Notes: generated by a model not told the origin, from the sequence alone. DNA of 64,000 nucleotides from Herpetosiphonaceae bacterium (GCA_026003835.1 BPHZ01000001.1:380001-444000); one strand, 5' to 3'; shown: positions 55,457 through 64,000, numbered from the stretch's first letter. Numbers and translations: made by a program.

Positions 55457-56398
55457 TTATCCCTCCTTGATCCGGTTGAGATACTTGATGTAAATGTTGC
55501 TTACGGCGATGATGATCACAAGCACAATGTAGGCGAGCGCGCTGGCCTTGCCGGTGTTCCACTGTCCGAGGAAGGCGAGGCGATAGAGGTTGACCGCCAC
55601 CAGCTCGGTTGCATCGCCCGGCCCGCCGCCGGTCAGCCCCATCACCAGGTCAAAGGTCTTGAACGCCTCAATGGTACGAAACAGCACAGCGATCAGCAGG
55701 AGCGGCGCCACTTGTGGCAGGGTGATGCGCCAGAACTGATAGAGCGAGCTGGCCCGGTCGATCTCCGCTGCTTCATATAAGTAGTCAGGGATGGCGCTGA
55801 GTCCCGCGAGGCAGAGCAGCATAACAAACGGACTCCACATCCAGACATCAACAATGACTACGGCCCAGAGAGCCAGCTCCTTCGACGCGAGCCACTCGGG
55901 TCCGCGGCCCGCGGGATAGCCAAGCAAATAGTTGAAGATCCCATAGCTGGGATCGAAGATCAGCTTCCAGAAGAGCCCCACCACAACGGGCGAGAGCATC
56001 ATCGGGATCAGAATCAAGGTTGTGATGACTCCGCTGGCGCGGAATTTTTCACGTAGCAGGAGCGCCAGGCCAAAGCCGATGATTGTCTGGAGCGAGACGG
56101 TGAGCAGCACAAAGCGCCCGGTGTTGCGGAAGTAGATCCAGAGCTGCGAGTCGTTGAGAATATCGCGGTAGTTTTGCAGGCCCACCCAGACTGGCGGCTG
56201 GTTGGCGATGGCTGAGTAGGTTGTGAAGCTGAGGTAGAGGCTGTAGAACAGCGGGAAAATATTGATGGAGATGAGCAGCGCAAGGGTCGGCCAGAGAAAC
56301 AGCCGCTTCAAGGCTGCATCGCTGAGAACATGGCGAGATCGGTAGCGACTGATCGCCGGCTGCTTATCGCTCGCATCGCGCACTTTGGTTCGAATCAT
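55457..56398 (-). CDS. Sugar ABC transporter permease, MalF/UgpA type
   Basis: Inner-membrane permease of 313 residues with six predicted helices. Helix 1 is FLWPTLALLISINIFPLFYS. The EAA loop is AIPDYLYEAAEIDRASSLYQ, followed by FWRITLPQVAPLL. An unusually basic and polar N-terminus of about 30 residues precedes helix 1. The gene starts at an ATG with a weak AAGAAG site. It lies 84 bases after the binding-protein gene. Confidence 0.94.
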   Translation of the reverse strand: MIRTKVRDASDKQPAISRYRSRHVLSDAALKRLFLWPTLALLISINIFPLFYSLYLSFTTYSAIANQPPVWVGLQNYRDILNDSQLWIYFRNTGRFVLLTVSLQTIIGFGLALLLREKFRASGVITTLILIPMMLSPVVVGLFWKLIFDPSYGIFNYLLGYPAGRGPEWLASKELALWAVVIVDVWMWSPFVMLLCLAGLSAIPDYLYEAAEIDRASSLYQFWRITLPQVAPLLLIAVLFRTIEAFKTFDLVMGLTGGGPGDATELVAVNLYRLAFLGQWNTGKASALAYIVLVIIIAVSNIYIKYLNRIKEG

Positions 56399-56482
56399 AG
56401 CGCCACTTCTTTCGACTTCAGGGGGCGGTTGCGGGGGCAGCGCTCCTGCCCCCGCCCTTGGTACGGCGATTCGGACCTGGTG

Positions 56483-57877
56483 CTACTCCTGCAGCAATCC
56501 GGCCCTCTCGAAGATCTGGGTGTGCTCCCTGGCGATGGTGTCCAGAGTCTCCTGAGCCGTCCCTTCGTCAGCTACGACGTACTTGTGCAGCTCGCGCTGG
56601 GCGACTTCCAGCAGCTCGCCATAAACCGGAACCGCCCAGAAGTCCTTGACCATCTGCATCGACTCGCTGAACGCCCTGTTGAAGGGTGTATTGTTGAGAA
56701 ACTCCTCGGAGTTCAGCACTGTGGCGTTGCAGGTGTAGCCTCCCAGCTCGGCCCACTTTTTCTGCACATCATCGCGGGCGAACCACTTGAGAAACTCCTT
56801 GGCGGCTGCCTGGCGCTCAGGGCTGATGTAGCTGACGATGCTCATGCCCTGGCCGCCGAGTGCGGCATGGCGCTCGCCGGTGGGACCGGCCGGGTTGGAG
56901 AAGAAGCCCGTCTGCTCGGCGTAGGGGTTACTGGCTGGGTTAGCCAGGCCGGGGAAGAAAGCGAAGAAGTTCATCGCCATGGCTACCTGGCCGCTGGTGT
57001 AGTGGTCGATGCTCTCCTGCCAGAAAACGTTGCTGGATCCCGGAGGGGTGAACTTGTAAAGCTCTTTGTAGAACTCCAGGGCGTCGACGGCCTCGGGGCT
57101 GTTGATGTAGCCGTCAACCTTGTAGGTTTCAGGATTGCCCCAGTCGGCGCCCCAGCTGAAGAGGACGTTCTGATAGCCCATTGTGATGGCATCGTAATCC
57201 TTCTGGGTATAGATCGAAACGCCATAGAGATTCTGGTCGGGGCGGGTGAAGAACTCGGCGATATCGCGGAGCTGCGCCCATGTCTGCGGAACGGCCAGAT
57301 CGTAGCCATACCTGGCTTTGAAGGACTCCTGCTCCTGGGGATCCTCAAAGAGATCTTTGCGATAAGCCCAACCATCGGCATCACCTTCAGTCGGGTAGGC
57401 CCACATTCTGCCGGAGCCCTTTGGGTACTCGGCGTATGCCGTAACTGTCGCCGGTGCCAGCGCCTCGCCATTAAGCTCAGTGTAGAAGATATCGGTCAGC
57501 TCGACGTAGTGGCCCTGCGTGGCCCCCTGACCGAGCCACTGGCTGTCGCCGACGACAAGATCATACGATGTGCCTTTGCCTGCAAACTCGGTGAAAACGC
57601 GATCTCCGAAGCTACCCCACGGCTCTTGAACAACCGTTACCTGGACACCGGTCTCAGCAGTGTAATCGTTGACAAGCTGCTGCAGGTAGTTTGCTGGGTC
57701 CCACTCAGCCCAAATGATCGTGAGATCGTTGACGTTCGAACTCGCAGCCGGTTGATTGGAGGTTCCTTCAGAGGAGCCTCCCTGGTCTGCAGGGGCGGCG
57801 GGAGGCGCTTCACCACCACATGCTCCCAGGATGAGGGAGGCGAGGAGTGTCAGCAGCACGAAGAGTCGCTTAGACAT
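56483..57877 (-). CDS. Sugar ABC transporter substrate-binding lipoprotein, family 1
   Basis: Captures a carbohydrate for the following permeases. The 464 residues start with a lipoprotein signal (hydrophobic VLLTLLASLILGAC; acylated Cys20). A low-complexity linker rich in Ala, Pro, Gly and Ser follows (21-50), typical of cell-surface anchoring. The SBP_bac_1 fold follows (LTIIWAEWDPANYLQQLVND, and GQVAMAMNFFAFFPGL). AAGGAAGGAATCAAG precedes the ATG. It is the first gene of the cluster, behind a leader of about 330 bases. Confidence 0.93.
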   Translation of the reverse strand: MSKRLFVLLTLLASLILGACGGEAPPAAPADQGGSSEGTSNQPAASSNVNDLTIIWAEWDPANYLQQLVNDYTAETGVQVTVVQEPWGSFGDRVFTEFAGKGTSYDLVVGDSQWLGQGATQGHYVELTDIFYTELNGEALAPATVTAYAEYPKGSGRMWAYPTEGDADGWAYRKDLFEDPQEQESFKARYGYDLAVPQTWAQLRDIAEFFTRPDQNLYGVSIYTQKDYDAITMGYQNVLFSWGADWGNPETYKVDGYINSPEAVDALEFYKELYKFTPPGSSNVFWQESIDHYTSGQVAMAMNFFAFFPGLANPASNPYAEQTGFFSNPAGPTGERHAALGGQGMSIVSYISPERQAAAKEFLKWFARDDVQKKWAELGGYTCNATVLNSEEFLNNTPFNRAFSESMQMVKDFWAVPVYGELLEVAQRELHKYVVADEGTAQETLDTIAREHTQIFERAGLLQE

Positions 57878-58182
57878 CTCTTGATTCCTTCCTTACACGT
57901 GAAGAGAAGTAGACAGTCCTTGCGCAGAGGGGCCATGAGCATGAAGCCTGTCTGTCGTTACAGGTCTTAATTTGGTGTGCGGCGCTGCACCTCCTTTCTC
58001 GGAAGGATGGAAGGAGCCAGGCGCTGGTTAGCGACCGGTAGCTGGTCGATGTGCTGGCGTAGATGGGCCACAACCCCCGGCACTATTGCGAGCGCTAGCC
58101 TGGAGATCGTCGCGGAGGCTAGACAATCCAGACCAGGTGAAGGGTGGAGAGGATGCCGGTTGTGGGGTTGGTATGCATTTTT

Positions 58183-58200
58183 GGATACAATAATGTATCC
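58183..58200 (-). promoter_or_regulatory. Palindromic operator of the sugar-cluster promoter
   Basis: Perfect inverted repeat GGATACA-N4-TGTATCC. It lies about 10 to 28 bases downstream of the predicted start site, a repressor position. It is flanked by a direct repeat CATTTTTG (58176-58183 and 58200-58207). The GntR-family protein encoded at 40441-41133 is a candidate ligand, on location alone. Confidence 0.65.
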
Positions 58201-58217
58201 ATTTTTGTGTGCTTCAG

Positions 58218-58246
58218 AGTATACAAGATGCTGGAGCGGATGTCAA
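58218..58246 (-). promoter_or_regulatory. Promoter of the sugar ABC transporter cluster
   Basis: On the minus strand TTGACA (58241-58246) and TATACT (58218-58223) are 17 bases apart. Transcription should start near 58211. The 664-base intergenic region (57878-58541) holds this promoter and its operator; a GC-rich hairpin (58303-58320) and about 330 bases of leader were seen but no further gene. Confidence 0.8.
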
Positions 58247-58541
58247 TAGGAAGAATCCATCCGCCAGGTGAAGCTTTCGCAACGTCTATAGGTTTGAAGC
58301 GAAGCGGGCGCCGGCCCGCTTTCCCGCCCTCCGTTGACCAGCGCCTGGGTCGGTAGTACACTGGAGTCGATGCAGAGCTCCGCCACTCTACCGGATCTCT
58401 TGCCACTGAAACTCTCTATAGAGCAAGACAACCTCGCTTAAACCGGTAGCGCTGTTCCATGATCGTGTCCTGTATAGAAATATCGCTCTGTTCCGCGATA
58501 GAATAGCGCGCTAACCGGCGCTATGCCGGAGGGAGGAAGTG

Positions 58542-59552
58542 ATGTCGCTTTCGGACGATACTCCGTTTACGATTGCCGCCGTCCAGGCTACGCCTGTTTT
58601 TCTCAACCGGGAGGCGACAGTTGAGAAGGCCTGTACGGTGATCGAAGCTGCCGGGAGATCCGGTGTCCGCCTGATCGTTTTCAGCGAGTCGTTCATCCCA
58701 ACCTACCCCGATTGGGTCTGGGCCATCCCACCCGGCGAGACGGGGATGCTCAACGAGTTGTATGCAGAGCTGCTCGATCAGGCGGTGATTATCCCCAGTC
58801 CGGCGACGGATGCGCTCTGCAACGCGGCCAGGCGCGCCGGCGCCTACGTTGTGATTGGTGTGAGCGAGCGTAACAGCGAGGCAAGCAATGCCAGCCTCTA
58901 CAACACCCTGCTCTATATCGATCCACAGGGACAGCTCCTGGGCAAACATCGCAAGCTGGTGCCGACTGGGGGTGAGCGGTTGGTGTGGGCGCAGGGTGAC
59001 GGCAGCACGCTAGCTGTTTACGAAACACCTGTCGGCAGAATCAGCGGGCTGATCTGTTGGGAAAACTATATGCCCCTGGCTCGCTATACGTTGTATGCCT
59101 GGGGCGTGCAGATCTACATTGCGGCGACGTGGGATCGCGGCGAGCCCTGGCTATCGACGCTGCGCCACATTGCCAGGGAAGGCCGCGTCTTCGTTGTTGG
59201 CTGCGGCATGGCGCTGCGGAAGCAGGATATTCCCGACCACTATGCCTTCAAGCAGAGGTTTTACGGCGACGTTGGCGAGTGGATCAACGTTGGGGACAGC
59301 GCGATCGTTGACCCCGATGGTCAGTTTATTGCCGGGCCGGTCAGGATGCGTGAGGAGATTTTGTACGCGGAGATCGACCCCCGTCAGATGCGCGGGCCAA
59401 AGTGGATGTTCGATGTTGCCGGCCATTACGCCAGACCCGATATTTTCAGCCTCACAGTCCACACTGCTGCTCACCCTGTGATCACAATCCATGAGCCGGC
59501 GCAGGCGGCGATCGGAGAGTCATCGGCGCTTGACGCAGACCAACCAACATAG
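58542..59552 (+). CDS. Nitrilase-family carbon-nitrogen hydrolase
   Basis: Hydrolyses a nitrile or amide through a Glu-Lys-Cys triad. The 336 residues have Glu49 (VFSESFIP), Lys138 (KHRKLVPTGGERLVW) and Cys172 (GLICWENYMPL). The context WENYMPLARYTLYAWGVQI is characteristic of aliphatic/arylacetonitrile nitrilases rather than amidases. The ATG at 58542 has GGAGGAAGTG just upstream. It is transcribed away from the sugar cluster; no clear promoter was found for it. Confidence 0.93.
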   Translation: MSLSDDTPFTIAAVQATPVFLNREATVEKACTVIEAAGRSGVRLIVFSESFIPTYPDWVWAIPPGETGMLNELYAELLDQAVIIPSPATDALCNAARRAGAYVVIGVSERNSEASNASLYNTLLYIDPQGQLLGKHRKLVPTGGERLVWAQGDGSTLAVYETPVGRISGLICWENYMPLARYTLYAWGVQIYIAATWDRGEPWLSTLRHIAREGRVFVVGCGMALRKQDIPDHYAFKQRFYGDVGEWINVGDSAIVDPDGQFIAGPVRMREEILYAEIDPRQMRGPKWMFDVAGHYARPDIFSLTVHTAAHPVITIHEPAQAAIGESSALDADQPT

Positions 59553-59670
59553 CGGCGCCGCCATAGTCGAAGCCTGGGGGCTCCGGTGTCAACGCTGGGG
59601 CTTGCTCCTGGAATGGCCCACATGTTGCTATGCTATTGCCGGCAATCTCAGGATAGAGAGGGGGGCTCTT

Positions 59671-60123
59671 ATGGCCCAGAGACAGAAGGTCGCCTCATTT
59701 CTCGCGCTCGCTAATCTGGTTGTGGGGATTGCAGGGTTGTTCAGCCCTCTGGTGACCGGCAACCGCGATCGGGTGATCAACATCAGGCCAGGTCTCCTCT
59801 TTGGCATTTTCGCTATCAACTGGGTTCACGCCTTGCTCCACCTTATGGTGGGGCTGATCGGTATCCCGGCACGGCGAAATGCAGGCTTGGGCGTACGCTA
59901 TCTACAGTTGCACGCGCTGCTGTTTAGCTTTTTATCAGCAGCGGGGTGGAGGATGGTGCGTGGGCCGAGGCGGATTCATATGATGATGGGAATGGCGCTG
60001 GACACCCCCGGCAATATCGTGCATACGCTTTGGGCAGTGCTCGGCGCGTGGTTTGGCTTCGGGTTGAGAGCCCGTGAGCTGGCGGCTCCAGCATTGCGCC
60101 GGGAGCGCGAGATCGGCTCTTAG
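59671..60123 (+). CDS. DUF4383-type membrane protein
   Basis: A 150-residue protein with four likely membrane helices: SFLALANLVVGIAGLFSPLV, then IFAINWVHALLHLMVGLIGI, LHALLFSFLSAAGW and IVHTLWAVLGAWFGFGL. The motif INWVHALLHLMVGLIG with paired His residues matches my memory of the DUF4383 family. The ATG at 59671 has GAGAGGGGGG upstream; the upstream in-frame stretch overlaps the nitrilase end and looks non-coding. The function is unknown. The 189 bases after it (60124-60312) hold nothing recognised. Confidence 0.8.
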   Translation: MAQRQKVASFLALANLVVGIAGLFSPLVTGNRDRVINIRPGLLFGIFAINWVHALLHLMVGLIGIPARRNAGLGVRYLQLHALLFSFLSAAGWRMVRGPRRIHMMMGMALDTPGNIVHTLWAVLGAWFGFGLRARELAAPALRREREIGS

Positions 60124-60312
60124 CCGATCCGCGCATCAAGGGCCACAACCCGACACAGCCTAGTCAGTGTGAGGTGACCAGGAAGCAGCGATGTCCCTGT
60201 TCGGGGAGATCATTCCGATAGCTGTATCTATCGACCTGCCTGACGATGTGTGAAGCTCCCTATCACGCTGGATGTGGTGGCCTCCTGGCGCTCTTGGTAT
60301 GTTCGCGGGGGG

Positions 60313-61248
60313 TTAGGCGATGAAGCGGGTGCCGGCGCGGCCTTCGACGGCATCGATGGCGGCATCCAGCCTGGTGATAACTGCCTCGCCGCTGCCGCTT
60401 TTGACAAAGCGCACCGCTGCCTCGACCTTAGCCTTCATGCTTCCGGCCCTGAAGTGTCCCTCTGCGAGATACACTTCTGCCTCCTTCGCGGTAAGCTGCG
60501 CTATGGCCTGCTGGCGCGGCGTGCCATAGTTGAGATAGACGCCGGGTACATCGGTCAGGATGACGAAGAGGTCGGCGCCCAGTTCGCTGGCGAGCACCTG
60601 GCTCGCCAGGTCTTTATCGATGACGGCTTCGACGCCATAGTATCTGCCGTTGCTGGTTGCTACCGGGATGCCTCCCCCGCCGGCGGCGATGACGACGGCG
60701 CCCGAGTTCACCAGTGTTTTGATCTGCTGCAGCTCGACGATGCGTTGCGGCTCGGGGCAGGGCACGACCCGTCGCCAGCCGCGCCCGGCGTCTTCGACCA
60801 TCTGCCAGCCGGCCTGTTCCATCAGCAGCGCCGCTTTTTCCGCACTGTAGAACGGCCCGACCGGTTTGCTGGGATGTTGAAAGGCGGGATCGAGGGGATC
60901 GACGACGACCTGGGTAAGGATGGTGGCGATCGGGCGGAATGAGCCTAGTTCAGAGGCCAGCTCCTGCTGAAACCAGTAGCCGATCATGCCCTGAGTCTGC
61001 GCCCCGCAGACATCGAGCGGCATTGGCGGTACGCTGGCGCGAGTCTCCTCGTTCTGGATCAACAGGTTGCCGACCTGCGGGCCGTTGCCGTGGGTGAGCA
61101 CAACGCAGTAGCCCTGCCGCACGACGGTCGCAATGTGCTTGCAGGCCGCGCGCACATTGGCGCGCTGCTCCTCTGGGGTGCCGCGTTGTCCCGGTTGGAG
61201 GATAGCATTGCCGCCGAGCGCAAAGAGGATGGTTGCTTGCTTCTCCAT
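60313..61248 (-). CDS. arcC: Carbamate kinase
   Basis: Interconverts carbamoyl phosphate + ADP and carbamate + ATP. The 311 residues belong to the amino-acid-kinase fold: FALGGNAILQPGQRGT at the start, VVLTHGNGPQVGNLL, IAAGGGGIPV, and the C-terminal FRAGSMKAKVEAAVRFV. The length is usual. ATG 61248 was chosen over an earlier in-frame start that overlaps the amidase. The preceding Shine-Dalgarno sequence is weak. It lies 34 bases after the amidase stop and probably uses the carbamate released by it or by an upstream step. Confidence 0.95.
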   Translation of the reverse strand: MEKQATILFALGGNAILQPGQRGTPEEQRANVRAACKHIATVVRQGYCVVLTHGNGPQVGNLLIQNEETRASVPPMPLDVCGAQTQGMIGYWFQQELASELGSFRPIATILTQVVVDPLDPAFQHPSKPVGPFYSAEKAALLMEQAGWQMVEDAGRGWRRVVPCPEPQRIVELQQIKTLVNSGAVVIAAGGGGIPVATSNGRYYGVEAVIDKDLASQVLASELGADLFVILTDVPGVYLNYGTPRQQAIAQLTAKEAEVYLAEGHFRAGSMKAKVEAAVRFVKSGSGEAVITRLDAAIDAVEGRAGTRFIA

Positions 61249-61282
61249 TGAAGGCCGTACTGCAGCAGATTGAGCTGCTACG

Positions 61283-62683
61283 CTACATTGGGCGGATCGT
61301 TGGAATGTACCAGCCCGCTGCCTGCTCATACGCATAGCCGGCGCGCAGCAGCCGGGCCTCTGTCCAGACCGGCGCTACGAGCTGCAGGCCGATTGGCAGC
61401 CCTGCCTGGCTTAGACCGCAGGGCACTGAGAGCGCAGGCATCCCCATCAGGCTGAAGGGCGCGGTGTAGCTCACCAATGAGGGGCGATGAGCTTTGCTGT
61501 CCGGCGTCTCCTCGCGCGGCGGCGCTGTCGTCGGCGTCGTCGGCGTCATAATGAGATCGTAGGTGTTGAACAGCGCGCCCCAATGGTGGCGCAGCATCAT
61601 CTGCGTGCGTCGCGCCTGAGCGTAATCGACAGCGGTATGCGATGCGCCGCGCCGGAGCGCGGAGAGCACATCGACCCCGAAGTCTTCCGGCCGCTCCTCC
61701 ATCCGCTCACGGTGGAAAAGCGCAGCGTCGCTGACGATGATGCGCAGCGCCATCTGCTGAGCCTCGCGGGCCTCCGGCAGCGCGATCTCGCTGACTCGCG
61801 CCCCAAGCTGCTCGAAGATGCTGACCGCCTGTTCCACAGCTTGCGCCACTTCCGGGTCGTCGTGCTTGGCCTCGGAGAGGAAGCCATCGCGGGCCAGAGC
61901 GATATGCCAGCCCTTGACGCCGCCCTCAAGCTGTGCCAGGTAGTCATCCTCGGGCGCATCGATGGAGTAGGGATCGCTGGGGTCGTATCCGGTGATGGCG
62001 CCCAGGAGCAGCGCCACATCGGCTACCCGCCGGGCCAATGGCCCGACATGATCGAGACTCCAGCTCAACGGGATGACGCCGCGTCTGCTGACGCGCCCGT
62101 AGGTTGGCTTGAGCCCAACCACGCCACAGAACGCGGCAGGGATGCGGATGGAGCCTGCAGTATCGCTACCCAGGGAGCCCATGCAGAGCTGCGCCGCCAG
62201 CGCCGCACCCGACCCGCCCGATGATCCTCCAGGGATGCAGTCCGGCATCCAGGGGTTCTTGCAGGCGCCGTAGTGCGGGTTATTGGTGGTAACACTCATC
62301 GCCCACTCGTGCATATTCTGCTTGCCGAGGATGATTGCCCCCTGCTGCTTGAGGCGTTTGACGACGGCGGCATCCTCGCTTGGGATAGAATCGGCGAGAA
62401 ATTTCGACCCGGCGGTGGTGCGCAGGCCCTGTGTCTCGAAAATGTCCTTGAGCCCGATTGGGATGCCGTGGAGCGGGCCGCGATATTGGCCCCGGCCGAT
62501 CTCTACCTCCGCTGCCTGGGCTTGCTGGAGCGCAGCCTCAGCGGCGACGGTAATAAAGCTATTGATTGCGGGATCGATCTGCTCGATGCGCTCCAGGTGG
62601 GCGCGTGTCAGCTCCACCGGAGACAGCTGGCGCTGCTCGATCAGCCTGGCGGCTTCGGTTATCGAGAGAGCAGTGAGTTCCAT
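61283..62683 (-). CDS. Amidase (amidase-signature family, GatA/allophanate-hydrolase-like)
   Basis: Hydrolyses an amide bond. The 466 residues have the Ser-cisSer-Lys triad: Lys79 (GIPIGLKDIFET), Ser154 (PGGSSGGSG) and Ser178 (GSDTAGSIRIPA). The length matches GatA, but no gatB or gatC is adjacent, and it pairs with carbamate kinase, so a catabolic role is more likely than tRNA-amidation (inference). The final residues show no domain fusion. The start at 62683 has CGAGGATCATCT upstream. Confidence 0.88.
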   Translation of the reverse strand: MELTALSITEAARLIEQRQLSPVELTRAHLERIEQIDPAINSFITVAAEAALQQAQAAEVEIGRGQYRGPLHGIPIGLKDIFETQGLRTTAGSKFLADSIPSEDAAVVKRLKQQGAIILGKQNMHEWAMSVTTNNPHYGACKNPWMPDCIPGGSSGGSGAALAAQLCMGSLGSDTAGSIRIPAAFCGVVGLKPTYGRVSRRGVIPLSWSLDHVGPLARRVADVALLLGAITGYDPSDPYSIDAPEDDYLAQLEGGVKGWHIALARDGFLSEAKHDDPEVAQAVEQAVSIFEQLGARVSEIALPEAREAQQMALRIIVSDAALFHRERMEERPEDFGVDVLSALRRGASHTAVDYAQARRTQMMLRHHWGALFNTYDLIMTPTTPTTAPPREETPDSKAHRPSLVSYTAPFSLMGMPALSVPCGLSQAGLPIGLQLVAPVWTEARLLRAGYAYEQAAGWYIPTIRPM

Positions 62684-62819
62684 AGATGATCCTCGTTGCT
62701 ATTGTCCTGGTCGTCCACCACATACCATAGTGAGGGGAGGTTCGGAAGGGTGTAGCCCTCCGTGCTCACCAGCATCAGTGTGGTTGACCACGAGCCCAAG
62801 CAGGCCGGCTCTGCGATTG

Positions 62820-64000
62820 CTACATTGCGTCTGTGATGGCATCGAGCGCCGGGGGATTCTCTAGCGCGGAAAGATCGCCCAGCGGCTCGCCCAGGTAGCG
62901 TCTCCGGATCAACCGGCGCAAGATTTTGCCGTTGCGAGTGCGTGGGAAATCCTTCACGAACTTGATTATTCCCGGCCTGAGCGCCCGCCCAAGCTGCGCA
63001 GCTATCACCTCCGCGATCTCGTCGCGCAGCTGGGCCGTGCCAGGGGAGCCATCGCGTAGCACCACAAAGACGACCGGCACTTCACCTTTGAGCTGATCCG
63101 GTACACCTATAGCCGCTGCCTCCACGACAGCCGGGTGGGCGAGCGCCGCCGATTCCAGCTCAGCAGGCCCGACTCGCTTGCCGGCTACGTTGATCGTATC
63201 GTCGGCGCGGCCGAGGATATACCAGAAGCCATCGTCATCCACCAGCGCCCAATCGCCATGGACCCAGACGCCAGGGAGTCGTGACCAATAGGTTTCCAGA
63301 TAGCGCTGGGGAGCCTGCCAGAAGCCGCGAGCGATGCCGGGCCAGGGCTCGCGCAGAACCAGCTCGCCAACGCTGCCGCGCACCGATCGCCCGCTCTCGT
63401 CGACGATATCGGGGGCCATACCGGGCACGGGTGCGCTGAAGGCACATGGCTTCAGCGGCAGCAGCGGGTTGCTGCTCAGGATACCACCCGAGCATTCCGT
63501 GCCGCCGGAATAGTTGATGAGCGGCCGCCGGCCTTCGCCGGCGACCTCAAACAGCCAGCGCCAGGGCGCCGGGTTCCATGGCTCACCTGCTCCGGCCAGA
63601 ACAATCAGGCTGCTGCGGTCGTGGTCCAGCACCCAACGATCGCCCTCGGCCATCAACGCCCGCACGGCTGTAGGCGCGAGGCCCAGGTGCGTGATGTGAT
63701 GACGTTCCACCATGGCCCAGATCCGGTCGGGCTGCGGGTAGCTGATGGAGCCTTCGTAGAGAAAGCAGGTTGCGCCCAGCATCAGCGCCCCTGCGATGGC
63801 CCACGGTCCCATCATCCAGCCAATGTCGCTGAGCCAGAAGAGGCGCTCGCCGGCGTGGAGATCGAAACAGTGCGCCAGCTCCTGAGCGGCCTTGATTGGA
63901 AAGCCGGAGTGGACGTGGATCACTCCCTTTGGGCGCCCGGTGGTCCCTGAAGTGTAGATGATCAAAAAGGGATCCTCGGCGCCGGTCTGCTCAGTCGCAC
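62820..64000 (-). CDS. Acyl-CoA synthetase (AMP-forming), N-terminus beyond the right edge
   Basis: The last 393 residues of an adenylate-forming ligase. The P-loop YTSGTTGRPKGVIHVHSG is close to the right edge, and the frame is open to base 64000 (EDPFLIIYTSG), so the start lies outside. The hinge region GRADDTINVAGKRVGPAELE and the catalytic Lys in RTRNGKILRR are intact. The sequence resembles acetyl- or propionyl-CoA synthetases (NINVAGKRV type), but the substrate is not certain. It lies 136 bases upstream of the amidase gene in the same direction. Confidence 0.88.
   Translation of the reverse strand, partial: ATEQTGAEDPFLIIYTSGTTGRPKGVIHVHSGFPIKAAQELAHCFDLHAGERLFWLSDIGWMMGPWAIAGALMLGATCFLYEGSISYPQPDRIWAMVERHHITHLGLAPTAVRALMAEGDRWVLDHDRSSLIVLAGAGEPWNPAPWRWLFEVAGEGRRPLINYSGGTECSGGILSSNPLLPLKPCAFSAPVPGMAPDIVDESGRSVRGSVGELVLREPWPGIARGFWQAPQRYLETYWSRLPGVWVHGDWALVDDDGFWYILGRADDTINVAGKRVGPAELESAALAHPAVVEAAAIGVPDQLKGEVPVVFVVLRDGSPGTAQLRDEIAEVIAAQLGRALRPGIIKFVKDFPRTRNGKILRRLIRRRYLGEPLGDLSALENPPALDAITDAM

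Noticed and set aside
56330..57970. Plus-strand open frame of 546 codons opposite the sugar-binding lipoprotein gene
   Set aside because: It is a shadow of a well-supported minus-strand gene with signal peptide and family motifs.
63963..63965. TTG as the start of the acyl-CoA synthetase gene
   Set aside because: The frame continues open and coding-like upstream to the window edge, and a start here would cut the P-loop region off from its N-terminal domain.

Overview
The window is high-GC DNA from a bacterium that fits the phylum Chloroflexota, probably class Chloroflexia or a relative. This is inferred from gene order and protein families: a SufR-C-D-S-U-B operon using SufU rather than SufE, an extended -10 sequence TGCTATAAT used repeatedly, and many sugar ABC and TIM-barrel isomerase genes. 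The sequence alone does not prove a species. No rRNA, tRNA, CRISPR array or insertion sequence was recognised.

Left end (1-5.8 kb): a very large DEAD/DEAH helicase with a C-terminal DUF1998 signature runs off the left edge on the minus strand. Two decayed gene remnants follow it (a DUF1152 protein and a RecG/Schlafen-type ATP-binding C-terminus).

5.7-11.1 kb: a promoter, SAM-I riboswitch and intrinsic terminator precede metH (cobalamin-dependent methionine synthase). A membrane-bound HAMP-STAS regulator follows.

11.2-20.8 kb: an iron-sulfur assembly block. A consensus promoter overlapped by an inverted repeat precedes sufR, sufC, sufD, sufS, sufU and sufB. Next come a Rieske ferredoxin, a two-domain rhodanese, a second SufU-like scaffold and a SufT/MIP18-type protein. 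sufB is interrupted by a 363-residue LAGLIDADG intein placed immediately before the conserved Cys of the EGC motif.

20.8-36.5 kb: mixed genes. These are an alpha/beta hydrolase, a PIG-L deacetylase, an ArsN1-like acetyltransferase next to an arsenate reductase, and a 1063-residue Cache-HAMP-GAF-GAF-SpoIIE phosphatase. An oligopeptide-type binding protein, a GH36 alpha-galactosidase and a hemE-hemH-hemY heme operon follow. hemY is frameshifted at a run of eight G. Two small genes close the region.

36.5-58.2 kb: twenty consecutive minus-strand genes with short gaps form what looks like one catabolic regulon. It contains a sugar ABC transporter (binding protein, two permeases, a tiny membrane protein and two ATPases), two UPF0261/Tm-1-like proteins, and a TIM-barrel partner that reproduces the two halves of plant Tm-1. 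It also has two sugar epimerases, a Gfo/Idh/MocA dehydrogenase, a FAD oxidase with a ferredoxin-like Fe-S partner, a creatininase-family amidohydrolase, a GntR regulator, xylose isomerase, a divergent xylose-isomerase paralogue and xylulokinase. A consensus promoter and a perfect palindrome sit upstream of the binding-protein gene. The substrate cannot be read from sequence; this cluster is the best candidate for an undescribed pathway.

58.5-64 kb: a nitrilase, a DUF4383 membrane protein, carbamate kinase, an amidase and an acyl-CoA synthetase that runs off the right edge. The nitrilase, amidase and carbamate kinase suggest use of an organic nitrogen compound.
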